Of a stretch of 64,000 nucleotides of DNA, positions 37,949-47,686 are shown one piece after another. Origin of the DNA: an uncultured Glaciecola sp. (GTDB taxonomy: Bacteria; Pseudomonadota; Gammaproteobacteria; Enterobacterales; Alteromonadaceae); assembly GCF_937770335.1 (NCBI RefSeq), contig NZ_CALJHY010000001.1, positions 292,111-356,110 of the forward strand. The letters are read 5' to 3'. A model generated the notes under the pieces. That model made no database searches and had not been told where the DNA came from. It saw only the letters and a list, made by a program, of their open reading frames with translations. The position numbers and the translations under genes were made by a program. Each line of letters opens with the position of its first letter. Position 1 is the first letter of the stretch.

Positions 37949-38722
37949 TTATTTTTTATAGCATTGAATATAGTTAACTGACAAATTTTGCGTAAGTCGC
38001 CAGTGTCTGCTTATTGGATTGTAAGCCATACCTGATTCAGATAGTTGAGTTAGGCCAGCTAAACTAGCCATTTGATTCAGTTCATTTGGTTTAATAAATT
38101 TAGCCCAACTATGTGTCCCTACAGGCAAATATCGCATCACATATTCAGCGCCAACAATAGCAATAATATAAGACTTTATCGTTCTGTTAAGCGTCGCAAG
38201 AATAACCATTCCAGTTTTCTTGGTTAGGTGGCCGCATTCTTTAATTAACGCTGATTGATCGGGAACATGCTCTACAACTTCGGCATTAATAACAACATCA
38301 AACTGCTGGTTTTGTGCCGTAAGCTCAGATGACAACATGTGTCTATAATCAATATTTAAGCCCGATTTAAGCGCATGCCGCTTAGCAACCTCGATACTAA
38401 TTGCGCTGGCGTCAATTCCGACGACTGTCGCTCCTCTCGCAGCTAGTGGCTCGCAAACGAGCCCACCACCACTGCCAACATCTAATATGGTAAGTCCTTT
38501 TAAGCAATCATCTGTGCTAGGATCTCTGCCAAAATATTTACAAATTTGTGGAACAAAATAGCTAATGCGGGCCTGATTAAAAATCAACGCTGTCTTATAT
38601 TTTCCGTTTGGATCCCACCAAGATTCGGCGAAACTATCGAATCGCTCAATTTCTTGTGCGGAAACATTACTAAGATTTTCATTATTTTTTGAAATATGAC
38701 TAAGCTTACTCTTATCTAACAT
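37949..38722 (-). CDS. ubiG: UbiG-like ubiquinone methyltransferase, alphaproteobacterial type
   Basis: UbiG methylates two hydroxyl groups in ubiquinone synthesis. The 257-residue SAM methyltransferase has motif I in ILDVGSGGGLVCEPLAARGA, the acidic residue in GIDASAISIEVA, and the UbiG-specific blocks NRTIKSYIIAIVGAEYV and GTHSWAKFIKPNEL. Its wording (FNQARISYF, CKYFGRDPS, EPLAARGATVVGIDAS, GTHSWAKF) recalls alphaproteobacterial UbiG more than E. coli UbiG, which reads GTHDVKKF. The first Cys of the usual GCGGG is Ser here. It may be an additional, transferred copy beside a native one elsewhere. It stands alone, divergent from a DUF2237 gene. Confidence 0.85.
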   Translation of the reverse strand: MLDKSKLSHISKNNENLSNVSAQEIERFDSFAESWWDPNGKYKTALIFNQARISYFVPQICKYFGRDPSTDDCLKGLTILDVGSGGGLVCEPLAARGATVVGIDASAISIEVAKRHALKSGLNIDYRHMLSSELTAQNQQFDVVINAEVVEHVPDQSALIKECGHLTKKTGMVILATLNRTIKSYIIAIVGAEYVMRYLPVGTHSWAKFIKPNELNQMASLAGLTQLSESGMAYNPISRHWRLTQNLSVNYIQCYKK

Positions 38723-38795
38723 CGTAATAACTAACCTTGACTCGAATGAATGAGTGATGCTTATTAATACGTAATATAAACCTTAAGGATTACAA

Positions 38796-39158
38796 ATGGC
38801 AAATCAAAAGAACGTACTCGGGACAACATTGAAATTATGTTGCGGCAACTCGGGATATACTAGAGAAGGTTTTTGCTACGTACCAGAGGGTGATGTAGGT
38901 AATCATAGCGTTTGTGCGGTAGTCACTGAAGAATTTCTAAACTACTCGTTGTCTCGCGGCAATGACTTGATAACGCCAAATCGAATGTATCAATTTAAAG
39001 GACTTAAACCAGGAGATAAATGGTGTTTGTGTGCAATGAGATGGCGCGAAGCATTATATATGGAGGTTGCCCCTAAGATTGACCTTGAGGCGACCAATGA
39101 AGCAGCATTAAGTATCATTCCAATTGAAACTTTAAAAGAATATAGCCATCTAGCGTAA
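38796..39158 (+). CDS. DUF2237 protein
   Basis: A 120-residue cytosolic protein with the family signature: NVLGTTLKLCCGNSGYTREGFC near the N-terminus and KPGDKWCLCAMRWREAL in the middle. It has several Cys residues placed for metal or redox binding. The function is unknown. AAGGA lies six bases before the ATG, so translation is well supported. It is divergent from ubiG, with 73 bp between the start codons. Confidence 0.85.
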   Translation: MANQKNVLGTTLKLCCGNSGYTREGFCYVPEGDVGNHSVCAVVTEEFLNYSLSRGNDLITPNRMYQFKGLKPGDKWCLCAMRWREALYMEVAPKIDLEATNEAALSIIPIETLKEYSHLA

Positions 39159-39183
39159 GCAGACTTTTGCGGGCCGCAAGAAT

Positions 39184-39220
39184 AAATCGAGGCGCTGATA
39201 AATAACAGCACCTCATTTAT
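39184..39220. terminator. Hairpin between convergent DUF2237 and DUF4112 genes
   Basis: GAGG-C-GCTG pairs with CAGC-A-CCTC (one mismatch) around ATAAATAA and is followed by ATTTATTTAG. It lies between the two convergent stop codons. Confidence 0.55.
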
Positions 39221-39229
39221 TTAGCTAAT

Positions 39230-39688
39230 TTAATCTTGTTGTTGTTCCCATTCCTGCAACTTTTGTTTAGCTAGGGCATCAACTTTGTGTTTATTTTTAG
39301 CTATCCACCATCGCTCCATAATACGTACATTCCTTTGGTTAGCTTTGTAGAACAAATCGACCAAATCGCCTAATATCGGTATAAAGCCCAAACCAAAATC
39401 AAATAGGGTATTGCGAACCATTGACGTCTGAAGGTCTTTGGGCATGCCTAACTTGCGCCCTAAATGAACAATTCTTAAAGATGCTAATAACATAGCGGTG
39501 TCACCAACAACCGGAATTAAACCGACCAAAAAATCTAAACCAACGGATATGCCAATGAATGGGATCTTTACCGCTGTATCTAGTAAATTACCCAAGGCCT
39601 GAGCCTGCAATAATTCATCGGGAGCACGAAAATTATTATCACCGAGCCCACGCTTTCGTATCGCGTTTTTAGGATTTTCTGATGGCAT
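39230..39688 (-). CDS. DUF4112 membrane protein
   Basis: A 152-residue protein with two amphipathic or membrane hairpins centred on VKIPFIGISVGLDFLVGLIPVVGDTAML and FGLGFIPILGDLVDLFYKANQRN, the duplicate GLIPVVGD/GFIPILGD turn typical of DUF4112. The C-terminus is polar. Function unknown. Its start codon overlaps the hemH stop codon by one base (TAATG), so it is translationally coupled to hemH. Confidence 0.85.
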   Translation of the reverse strand: MPSENPKNAIRKRGLGDNNFRAPDELLQAQALGNLLDTAVKIPFIGISVGLDFLVGLIPVVGDTAMLLASLRIVHLGRKLGMPKDLQTSMVRNTLFDFGLGFIPILGDLVDLFYKANQRNVRIMERWWIAKNKHKVDALAKQKLQEWEQQQD

Positions 39689-40779
39689 TACTTTTCAGAA
39701 CCCAACTCTTTAGCAAGCGCACTGCGTTGTTCATAATCATTCGTTTTACTTGGGTCAAGGTCCCAACCTTGTAAATTATCTTTGACAACGTTAAATAACA
39801 TCGTTAAATGCGCATCGTCGCTGTTTAAGGCCTCGATATATTCGTAACGTTCGCCGCCTGCTTCCTCGAAGTACTCGCGGTTTTCTTCGCCAATCTCTTC
39901 TATAGTCTCTAAGCAATCTGACGAGAATCCGGGACACACAACTTGGACTGACTTTATGCCCTGCTCAGGAAATGATTTTAGAGTATGATCGGTATATGGT
40001 TTTAGCCATTCCTCACGCCCAAATCTTGATTGGAATGTCGTCATATAATCAGACTTTTGAAGGCCAAGCTCTTGAGCGATCAGCCGACTTGTTTTATGAC
40101 ACTCGCAATGATAAGGGTCACCATTGAGCAAATAGCGCTTGGGAATACCATGATAAGAAAACAGCAATTTGTCGGCTCTTGGGTGAGTCTTCCAATGCGT
40201 TTTGATTTTATCTGCAATACACTTTATGTATTCAGGATTATCATGATAATGACTCACGAAGCGGAAATCAGGTAGCCAGCGCCTTTTCATAAAATCTTCA
40301 GCAACAGCATCAAACGTTGAACCTGAAGTCGACGCACAGTACTGAGGATATAGTGGTAGTACTACAAGTTTTCTAGCCCCCTGGTCCAGTAAATCATCAA
40401 TCGCTCGACTTACAGAGGGTTGCCCGTAACGCATTGCGTAACTGACTACAACATTATCGCCGTATTCTGCCTTCAGCTTTTGCGCAAGTCCCAATGCTTG
40501 ATTTTTTGTATGTACTAGCAAAGGCGAACCTTCTTCAGTCCACACTGTTTTATAAGCTTCAGCTGAGCGTTTTGGACGTATATTCAAGATAACTAGATTC
40601 AGAATACACCACCAAATAATTTTAGGTATTTCGACAACGCGAGGGTCTGATAAAAATTGTTTTAGGTAAGGCTTGAGCGCTTCTTTAGTAGGCGCTGGCG
40701 GTGTACCTAAATTGGAGACCAAAACACCTACTTTATCTGCTTGGCCGTGCGTGAATGATGTTTGTGATTTATATTTCAT
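39688..40779 (-). CDS. hemH: Ferrochelatase
   Basis: HemH inserts ferrous iron into protoporphyrin IX, the final step of haem synthesis. The 363-residue protein contains GVLVSNLGTPPAPT at the N-terminus, YPQYCASTSGST, the active-site His in LLFSYHGIPKRYL, and a C-terminal CPGFSSDCLETIEEIGEENRE with the second catalytic Glu. Cys residues occur in the substrate loop. It is followed immediately by a DUF4112 gene. hemE, encoding an earlier step, lies 14 kb away. Confidence 0.95.
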   Translation of the reverse strand: MKYKSQTSFTHGQADKVGVLVSNLGTPPAPTKEALKPYLKQFLSDPRVVEIPKIIWWCILNLVILNIRPKRSAEAYKTVWTEEGSPLLVHTKNQALGLAQKLKAEYGDNVVVSYAMRYGQPSVSRAIDDLLDQGARKLVVLPLYPQYCASTSGSTFDAVAEDFMKRRWLPDFRFVSHYHDNPEYIKCIADKIKTHWKTHPRADKLLFSYHGIPKRYLLNGDPYHCECHKTSRLIAQELGLQKSDYMTTFQSRFGREEWLKPYTDHTLKSFPEQGIKSVQVVCPGFSSDCLETIEEIGEENREYFEEAGGERYEYIEALNSDDAHLTMLFNVVKDNLQGWDLDPSKTNDYEQRSALAKELGSEK

Positions 40780-40891
40780 AGATTCTTTAATGTTTAGAGA
40801 TTTTGTCTAAATAACGAAATTCTTTTTACGTCGTTAAGTTAGTTTTGGACTTAATGCAGGCACGAAAGTACCTGCGTTATCATCATCTGGT

Positions 40892-42502
40892 CTATGGCGT
40901 GTAATATGTTGGTGCACCCGGCCCAACCGGCAAACCAAATGCAAATACCCACAAATAGAATAATATGGTCCAGCCGACCATGAACACCAATGTATACGGT
41001 AACATTGTGGCGATCAGAGTTCCTATTCCTAAGTCTTTCTTATAGCGAACACCTATTGCTAATATAAGTCCGAAGTAACTCATCATGGGTGTAATAACGT
41101 TAGTTACTGAGTCACCGATTCTATAAGCAGCTTGAATAACTTCTGGTGAATAACCAATCAACATCAACATAGGAACAAATATAGGTGCTGTTATGGCCCA
41201 CTGAGCGGATGCACTTCCAAGCGACAAATTAACTAATCCACACATAAGAATAAATAAAACAAATACTTCAGGCCCATCTAACCCGGTGGCCTGCAACATT
41301 GCGGCGCCTTTGACTGCTAAAACGGTACCCAAATTCGTCCATTTAAAGAACGCAACAAACTGAGCCGCAAAAAATACGAGGACGATATACAACCCCATGG
41401 AACTCATACTTTTTGACATAGCATCAATGACGTCACGATCATTTTTCATCGTTCCTACAATTTTTCCGTAAACAAAGCCTGGAATGGCAAAAGTAACGAA
41501 AATGTATACGACAATGCCTTTTAGAAAAGGCGAGCTTTTTACTAAGCCTGTTTCTTGATTTCGTAAAATTCCATCAACAGGAACAACCGTCATTGCGAGG
41601 AGACCGATTAACACTAGAAAGCTGAATCCGGCCCATTTCATACCTCTAATTTCAAGTGCTGAAGGACTATCTAATTGCTGTTTCCCTAAGTCTATTGATG
41701 CGTCATCAGGATTATATTTTCCTAGCCTTGGTTCTACTATCTTTTCGGTAACAAAAGCCCCCATCGCCGCAACAGCAAAAGTACTAATAATCATAAAGTA
41801 CCAATTAACTTCAGCACTAACTGTGTAATCAGGATCAATAATACGTGCTGAACTTTCAGTGAATCCGGCAAGTAGTGGATCCACAGTTCCAATTAGAATG
41901 TTTGCACTGTAGCCAGCAGATACGCCGGCAAATGCGGCAGCCAATCCAGCCAACGGATGTCGACCTAGGGAATGAAAAATCATGGCTGCGAGAGGTATCA
42001 TTACTACGTAGCCTAATTCTGAAGCGGTATTCGACACTACCCCAGCAAAAACAACAACCACAGTTACCATGCGTGGCGACGCATTCATGACCATTGAGCG
42101 CATTATTGTGCTGAGCAATCCAGAATGTTCAGCAAGCGACACTCCAAGTAGGGCAACTAATACTGTGCCCAGCGGCGCAAATCCGGTAAAATTGGTGACA
42201 AGACCAGTCACAATTCGGCGTAAGCCATCAGCATCGAGAAGTGAAATAACTTCAATCATACCGTCTACATCTCGGCCTTTACTGCCAATTGGACGAGGAT
42301 CAGCGACGCTTACATCAAAATAACCTAATATGCCGCTCAAAAAGACAATAAGTACTGCCAAAATAGCGAATAAAGTTATCGGGTGAGGGAGAAGATTACC
42401 TAGCCACTCTACGGTAGATAAAAATCGGGAAAACCAACCGGATTTAGATAAATCTTGAGGCGGTTTAGATGACGGGCTTGAAGGTGAATTACGACTGCTC
42501 AA
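40892..42502 (-). CDS. AbgT-family transporter
   Basis: A 536-residue membrane protein with about nine to eleven membrane segments and the AbgT/p-aminobenzoyl-glutamate transporter signatures: LPHPITLFAILAV early, VVVVFAGVVSNTASELGYVV (a re-entrant loop region), and LVNLSLGSASAQWAITAPIFVPM. Family members import p-aminobenzoyl-glutamate or export sulfonamide-like drugs. A basic/Ser-rich cytoplasmic N-terminus precedes the first helix. The start is TTG at 42502, with GAGAG six bases upstream. It stands alone, downstream of a large gap. Confidence 0.9.
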   Translation of the reverse strand: MSSRNSPSSPSSKPPQDLSKSGWFSRFLSTVEWLGNLLPHPITLFAILAVLIVFLSGILGYFDVSVADPRPIGSKGRDVDGMIEVISLLDADGLRRIVTGLVTNFTGFAPLGTVLVALLGVSLAEHSGLLSTIMRSMVMNASPRMVTVVVVFAGVVSNTASELGYVVMIPLAAMIFHSLGRHPLAGLAAAFAGVSAGYSANILIGTVDPLLAGFTESSARIIDPDYTVSAEVNWYFMIISTFAVAAMGAFVTEKIVEPRLGKYNPDDASIDLGKQQLDSPSALEIRGMKWAGFSFLVLIGLLAMTVVPVDGILRNQETGLVKSSPFLKGIVVYIFVTFAIPGFVYGKIVGTMKNDRDVIDAMSKSMSSMGLYIVLVFFAAQFVAFFKWTNLGTVLAVKGAAMLQATGLDGPEVFVLFILMCGLVNLSLGSASAQWAITAPIFVPMLMLIGYSPEVIQAAYRIGDSVTNVITPMMSYFGLILAIGVRYKKDLGIGTLIATMLPYTLVFMVGWTILFYLWVFAFGLPVGPGAPTYYTP

Positions 42503-42862
42503 CTGTCACTCTCTTTTATTATTGTTATTATAGCGTTAAAGGATACATAAAATACGTCGGCATATCATAAAAAAATAATAATAAGCAACCGTCATTTAAA
42601 ATTACAATTTAATAACCGGGTAAAAACGGGGAATTAGTTTACACAATAATTAACTGACCAAAACTAAAAATTAATGATTGGGTGTTAATAGATAAATAAT
42701 AGAAAGTAGACAAACCGCATCAACATTTGCAGCACATACCCTCTGAGGTATTACTCTGCAGTATCCTCAAAGCAGTGTAAAAAACCGACATAAAAAAGGG
42801 GCAGTGTTAATTAATCCAAAAGAATCAATTAACACTGCCCCTTTTCTAGGCTTTAAAGAATG
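42503..42862. other. Intergenic region between the hfl operon and the AbgT gene
   Basis: A 360-bp gap holding the promoter of the AbgT-family gene and, at its end, the strong terminator of hflC. No other gene, repeat or operator was recognised. Confidence 0.5.
42794..42845 (-). terminator. Strong terminator after hflC
   Basis: A 19-bp perfect inverted repeat (42794-42812 and 42827-42845) with a 14-nt loop and, on the minus strand, a TTTTTT tail. It lies 18 bp after the hflC stop, at the end of the long minus-strand block. Confidence 0.9.
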
Positions 42863-43747
42863 TTACTTTCTTTTACCCGATTGTGAATTTAAATAATTAA
42901 AGAATTCACTGTCAGGCTCTAATACAATCACGTCTTGCTTGCTATTAAACGCATTTCTATAGGCATCCATACTTCTTAAGAATGAGTAAAACTCAGGGTC
43001 CTTAGAGAATGTATCAGCATAGATTTTAGCTGATTGCGCTGCACCTTCACCACGTAACTGACGCGCATTCCGCTCTGCGTCTGCCAACATGATCGTGACT
43101 TTAGCATCAATATTCGCACGAATAATTTCGCCTTGTTCCTTACCTTCTGAACGATACTCTCTTGCTGCTGCAGCTCGTTCTGAACGCATACGGTTGAATA
43201 TTGACTCGCTGATTTCCGTTGGTAAGTTAATCTGTTTAACTCGCACGTCAACAATCTTAACACCCAATTCATCAGTGCTGCCTGAAGCTTGTTTCATTGC
43301 TTCATCCATCAATTCACTACGCTCACCAGATACTATCTGCTTAATTGTACGAGAACCGAATTCAGAACGGAGTCCGTTGTTTACTTTCTGCTTCAGCAAG
43401 CTCTCTGCTTGAAATCTATCGCCACCAGTTGACAAGTAGTAACGCTCAAAATCTTCGATTTTCCACTTAACGTAGGAATCGACAATCAAGTCTTCTTTCT
43501 CTATTGTCACGAAACGGTCTGGTTGCTCATCCAACGTTTGGATACGAGCATCCAATACTTTCACTGTATCAAATACAGCTAATTTAAATTGTAGACCGGG
43601 TGTATAAACCTGAGTTTTACCTTCATCGTCTGCAACTACTTTACCGAATCGAACGACGATAGAACGCGTCCCTTCTTTAACCACGAAAATAGATCCGTAG
43701 CCAATCGCCAACAGGATGATTATTACTATAGCTAATAAATTCTTCAT
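42863..43747 (-). CDS. hflC: HflC, regulator of FtsH protease
   Basis: A 294-residue SPFH-domain (stomatin/prohibitin) protein with one N-terminal membrane anchor (NLLAIVIIILLAIGYGSIFVV) and the conserved ARIQTLDEQPDRFVTIEKEDLIVD segment. HflC forms a large periplasmic cage with HflK around the FtsH protease and limits its attack on certain membrane proteins. It is the last gene of the block, with only 3 bp between it and hflK, and the terminator comes next. Confidence 0.95.
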   Translation of the reverse strand: MKNLLAIVIIILLAIGYGSIFVVKEGTRSIVVRFGKVVADDEGKTQVYTPGLQFKLAVFDTVKVLDARIQTLDEQPDRFVTIEKEDLIVDSYVKWKIEDFERYYLSTGGDRFQAESLLKQKVNNGLRSEFGSRTIKQIVSGERSELMDEAMKQASGSTDELGVKIVDVRVKQINLPTEISESIFNRMRSERAAAAREYRSEGKEQGEIIRANIDAKVTIMLADAERNARQLRGEGAAQSAKIYADTFSKDPEFYSFLRSMDAYRNAFNSKQDVIVLEPDSEFFNYLNSQSGKRK

Positions 43748-43750
43748 GCT

Positions 43751-44908
43751 TTAGTTTCTCCCCTGTCTATTATTGCTGCGTGTAGTGTTGTCTTGCGTTC
43801 TGTTTAACAACTCTTCTGCCGCTGGTGAGTTTTGCAAACCTTCCAATGTATTTCGATCTTGAGCTCGCTGTCTTTGTGTCTGCGAATTTGTACGGTCCAT
43901 AATCTTGTCTAAAGGCAAGTACATCATGTTTCCGCTGCCTTCTGTGTCAACAATGATTTTACTGGTACTCGAAAATACCTCTTCCATCGTCTCAAGATAT
44001 ATACGCTGTCTAGTCACGATTGGCGCAGCTTGATATTGTGGTAGTAGCTCCTCGAAACGAGCGACCTCACCTTGAGCTTCCAATATAGAACGCTCTTTAT
44101 AAGCCTGTGCTTCTTCGTTCATACGATTGACTTGTCCGCGAGCTCTCGGCTCAATTTCTCTCGCATAAGCTTCAGCTTCACGAATAAATCGAACTTCATC
44201 TTCCTGAGCAGCAATGGCATCATCAAACGCCGCTTTTACTTCTTGCGGTGGACGTGCATCTTTGAAGTTCATGTCAATAACCGAAACACCCATGTTATAG
44301 GCCCCAACGATATTATCCAATTCATCGCGAACTCGTTGTCTGGCTGTCTCTCGACCATCAGTCAAAATGTCATCCATTTTCATATGGCCAACAACATAAC
44401 GGATAGCACTGTCCAACGCTTGGCTTAAACTTGTCTGTGGGTCAGTAACCGAGAATCTCCAGAGGTACGGGTCAGCAATACGATATTGCATTTCCATTTC
44501 AACTCGCACCATGTTTTCGTCTTCAGTCAGCATTGAGCCAGCAGAACCTAACGAACTGATATTTTGTACGTTTATAGGAATAACTTCATCAATAAACGTC
44601 ATCTTCCAGCTTAAACCAGGTTGTGCTAGCTGCCCTGTATTCTCACCGAATCTCAATATCACGCCACGTTCAGCTTCTTTAATGGTATAAAAACCACTCA
44701 AGCCCCAAACAACAACAATGATAGCAACCAGTAAACCTAGCCCTAAACCAGTATAGCTTTTACCGCTACCACCGCCACCGCCGCCAGACTTACTAAACTT
44801 GCTAAATAAATTTTTCAGTACTTCATCAAGATCTGGTGGACCTTGTTCTTTACCACCGCGATTTTTCCAAGGGTCGTTTTTATCACCACCCGGCTCATTC
44901 CAAGCCAT
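43751..44908 (-). CDS. hflK: HflK, regulator of FtsH protease
   Basis: A 385-residue SPFH protein. The N-terminus is polar with a Gly-rich run (residues ~42-48), then a membrane segment (LGLGLLVAIIVVVWGLSGFY), the SPFH domain with AERGVILRFGENTGQ, and a helical C-terminus with low-complexity Gln/Asn/Arg. HflK pairs with HflC. It begins with MAWNEPGGDKNDPW, the typical HflK start. The hflX gene lies 102 bp upstream. Confidence 0.95.
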   Translation of the reverse strand: MAWNEPGGDKNDPWKNRGGKEQGPPDLDEVLKNLFSKFSKSGGGGGGSGKSYTGLGLGLLVAIIVVVWGLSGFYTIKEAERGVILRFGENTGQLAQPGLSWKMTFIDEVIPINVQNISSLGSAGSMLTEDENMVRVEMEMQYRIADPYLWRFSVTDPQTSLSQALDSAIRYVVGHMKMDDILTDGRETARQRVRDELDNIVGAYNMGVSVIDMNFKDARPPQEVKAAFDDAIAAQEDEVRFIREAEAYAREIEPRARGQVNRMNEEAQAYKERSILEAQGEVARFEELLPQYQAAPIVTRQRIYLETMEEVFSSTSKIIVDTEGSGNMMYLPLDKIMDRTNSQTQRQRAQDRNTLEGLQNSPAAEELLNRTQDNTTRSNNRQGRN

Positions 44909-45010
44909 ACAGACACTCCAAAATTAAAGTCATTTATACTTACGTTTTCGTTTTACTAATACTTATACTACAACGTGATTCGATTAGATTATTAAATTTA
45001 TAAAAAATCG

Positions 45011-46294
45011 CTACAAAATGTAGTTATTGAGACGATTATCCAATTCTTTATCTATTTTATTCCAATCACTCTCTAGCATTTTGATATCAACTAGCCAATC
45101 TCCATCTTCTGAATAGCTTTGTTGTGCAATGCAATTAAGATTATAGAGCATTCCACGCAACCTGCCTTCATTTGGAGGAACTTTTAGCTGATATTCAACC
45201 ATTTCCCTATGTAGACATTCAGTGAGGGCATTTTTCAATAAATCAATACCCAAACCTTCCTGCGCTGAAATCCAAACACGAATTGGGCGACCTGTATCGT
45301 CACGATCAATTTTTGGTACAACACCCTCAAGTCTATCTATTTTGTTACAAACGAGTAGCTGTGGCACTTCACCCGCACCAATCTCATTTAATACCTCGTT
45401 TACTTGATCGGTATATTCAAGATACTGCTCATCTGCATAATCAATAACGTGTAATAACAAATCTGCTTCTTGGGTTTCTTGAAGCGTTGCTTTAAATGCA
45501 GCAACTAAATCATGTGGCAAGTGGCGAATAAAGCCCACAGTGTCAGCCAGAATAGCATGACCAACCTCTGCTAATTCAATTTTACGCAATGTAGGGTCAA
45601 GCGTAGCAAACAATTGATCAGCCGCGTAGACACCTGCATTTGTAATTGTATTAAATAGTGTGGATTTTCCGGCATTAGTGTAACCGACGAGTGATACAGT
45701 TGGGATCTCAGCTCGTTTTCGAGAACGGCGACCTTGCTCACGTTGCTTTTTGACTTTTTCGAGACGCTTTATGATGCCTTTTACTCGGGCACGAAGTAAA
45801 CGTCTATCGGTCTCTAATTGTGTTTCACCCGGTCCTCGTAAACCAATACCACCTTTTTGGCGTTCTAAGTGAGTCCAGCCGCGTATAAGCCGAGTTGATA
45901 GGTGCTTTAATTGTGCTAATTCAACTTGCAACTTACCTTCATGGGTTCTGGCTCGCTGTGCAAATATGTCAAGAATGAGACTGGTACGATCCAATACTCG
46001 ACAGCAAATAAGTGCTTCGAGGTTACGTTCTTGTGAAGGAGAAAGTTGGTGATTGAAAATGACTACATCTGCTCCGATCGCCTTTACGGTGTCGGCTATT
46101 TCTTGCGCTTTGCCACTACCGACAAAAAATTTGGCCTGAGCAGAGCGCCTAGATGTAGTTAATATTGATGCTGTATTTACACCCGCTGAACTGACCAGCA
46201 TTTGCAATTCGTTTATGTCTTCTTTATTGCTTTCATCAGAGAAATCAACGTGAACTAAAACAGCCTGTTCACCGGCTTCGTAACGATCAAACAA
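45011..46294 (-). CDS. hflX: HflX, ribosome-splitting GTPase
   Basis: A 427-residue GTPase. The N-terminal HflX domain (MFDRYEAGEQAVLVHVDFSD) is followed by a helical coiled region (rich in Arg/Lys near 165-205) and the G domain with GYTNAGKSTLFN, DTVGFIRHLP and NKID. HflX binds and rescues stalled ribosomes, especially under heat. The start is TTG at 46294: GGAG lies six bases upstream and the first residues equal those of E. coli HflX. It lies 90 bp after hfq. Confidence 0.95.
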   Translation of the reverse strand: MFDRYEAGEQAVLVHVDFSDESNKEDINELQMLVSSAGVNTASILTTSRRSAQAKFFVGSGKAQEIADTVKAIGADVVIFNHQLSPSQERNLEALICCRVLDRTSLILDIFAQRARTHEGKLQVELAQLKHLSTRLIRGWTHLERQKGGIGLRGPGETQLETDRRLLRARVKGIIKRLEKVKKQREQGRRSRKRAEIPTVSLVGYTNAGKSTLFNTITNAGVYAADQLFATLDPTLRKIELAEVGHAILADTVGFIRHLPHDLVAAFKATLQETQEADLLLHVIDYADEQYLEYTDQVNEVLNEIGAGEVPQLLVCNKIDRLEGVVPKIDRDDTGRPIRVWISAQEGLGIDLLKNALTECLHREMVEYQLKVPPNEGRLRGMLYNLNCIAQQSYSEDGDWLVDIKMLESDWNKIDKELDNRLNNYIL

Positions 46295-46384
46295 ATAGGG
46301 CTCCGTTTATGTGACTTTCAATTAATACATGACGTTCCATCAAAACGACTTGATTTCAGGTAGCGTTGCTAAAGACTTTTGGCG

Positions 46385-46624
46385 TTACTCGCCTTCGCCT
46401 TCGCCTTGAGCAGGCATTACGATAGCTCTAGCAGGAACAACCGTTGATATTGCGTGCTTGTATACCATCTGACTTACGGTATTTTTTAATAAAATAACAA
46501 ATTGATCGAATGACTCGACTTGACCTTGTAGCTTGATGCCGTTTACAAGATATATTGATACTGGAATACGTTCTTTTCTAAGCGCATTTAAGAACGGGTC
46601 TTGAAGTGATTGACCTTTAGCCAT
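46385..46624 (-). CDS. hfq: RNA chaperone Hfq
   Basis: A short Hfq of 79 residues: [20 protein letters not shown] with the proximal-face region, the Sm1 motif around [16 protein letters not shown], and Sm2 [10 protein letters not shown]. The C-terminal tail is short and ends in Gly-Glu repeats, shorter than the 102 residues of E. coli. Hfq is a hexamer that pairs small RNAs with mRNAs. It lies between hflX and miaA in the conserved order. Confidence 0.97.
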   Translation of the reverse strand: MAKGQSLQDPFLNALRKERIPVSIYLVNGIKLQGQVESFDQFVILLKNTVSQMVYKHAISTVVPARAIVMPAQGEGEGE

Positions 46625-46720
46625 TTGTGATCCTTACTCTTTATTATGATTTTTATTGTTTAGGAATACCTTCACTGTCGACCGAGTGTATACTATACAG
46701 GCAAAAAAATGTACCGAATT

Positions 46721-47686
46721 TTACCTAATATACTGCAAAATGTTTTCAATATTTTCTGTACTGCCTGTTTCCAGTGAAGTAGCGCCGTCCCAGCCTCTTA
46801 ACCAAGTTATTTGACGCTTAGCTAATTGCCTCGTCGCAATAATACTTTTTTCTCGCATTTCATCAAAAGTGTATTCTCCGCCCAAATATTGCCACATCTG
46901 ACGATAGCCTACACTGCGTATAGCAGGCAAATTCAAATTTAGATGCTTGTTTGTACGTAATTTTATCACTTCTTGTTCAAAATTATTTTGCAGCATAAGG
47001 TCAAATCTCAACACGATGCGCTCATGTAACAAGGCACGGTCAGTTGGCATCAAACTAAACTGCGTGAATTCATACGGCAAAGGCTCAGGTTTTATGTCTT
47101 GCAGAGCGGTCATCGTCTTACTGGTCAAAGCATATACTTCTAGCGCGCGAATAATGCGTTGCGGATCATTCTCATGAATTCGCTTACCACTTTGTGGATC
47201 AATCTCACTAAGCTTCTCATGCGCTGCTTGCAATCCATGTTGTTCAATAAATAATTGAATTTGACTGCGGGTTTTTTCATCCGAATTTGGTAAACTAGAT
47301 AGTCCCTTTATCAGGCCATTAAAATACATCATAGTTCCACCGACAAGAATGGGGACTTTTCCTCGCTGCAGTATATCTTCTATACATATTCGTGAATCTC
47401 GACAAAATTCTGCCACAGAATACGCGTTATGCGGATCAACAATATCAATCAACCAATGTTTAATACCCGCTTGCTCTTCGACCCCTGGTTTAGCTGTACC
47501 AATATCCATTCCTCGATAAATGAGGGCTGAATCTACACTAATAATCTCGCCATCTATTTTTTTCGCCAACTCAATGGCTAATCCCGTTTTACCCGAGGCC
47601 GTTGGCCCCATAATAGTAATGATTTGCGGGAGTTCAGATTTATGCTGTGTTTGTAACATTGCAGAGTCACTCATTTCAATTTTCAT
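46721..47686 (-). CDS. miaA: tRNA dimethylallyltransferase
   Basis: MiaA adds a dimethylallyl group to A37 of tRNAs reading UNN codons. The motif [16 protein letters not shown] is the P-loop; other motifs include [16 protein letters not shown] and the C-terminal [12 protein letters not shown]. The ATG at 47686 (overlapping the mutL stop by 11 bp) is chosen; TTG at 47689 and the ATG at 47674 are alternatives. With either, the protein is about 318-322 residues, close to the family length. It is coupled to mutL. Confidence 0.95.
   Translation of the reverse strand: MKIEMSDSAMLQTQHKSELPQIITIMGPTASGKTGLAIELAKKIDGEIISVDSALIYRGMDIGTAKPGVEEQAGIKHWLIDIVDPHNAYSVAEFCRDSRICIEDILQRGKVPILVGGTMMYFNGLIKGLSSLPNSDEKTRSQIQLFIEQHGLQAAHEKLSEIDPQSGKRIHENDPQRIIRALEVYALTSKTMTALQDIKPEPLPYEFTQFSLMPTDRALLHERIVLRFDLMLQNNFEQEVIKLRTNKHLNLNLPAIRSVGYRQMWQYLGGEYTFDEMREKSIIATRQLAKRQITWLRGWDGATSLETGSTENIENILQYIR

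Noticed and set aside
44072..44428. 118-codon open frame antisense to hflK
   Set aside because: Overlaps the most conserved part of hflK; no evidence of expression.
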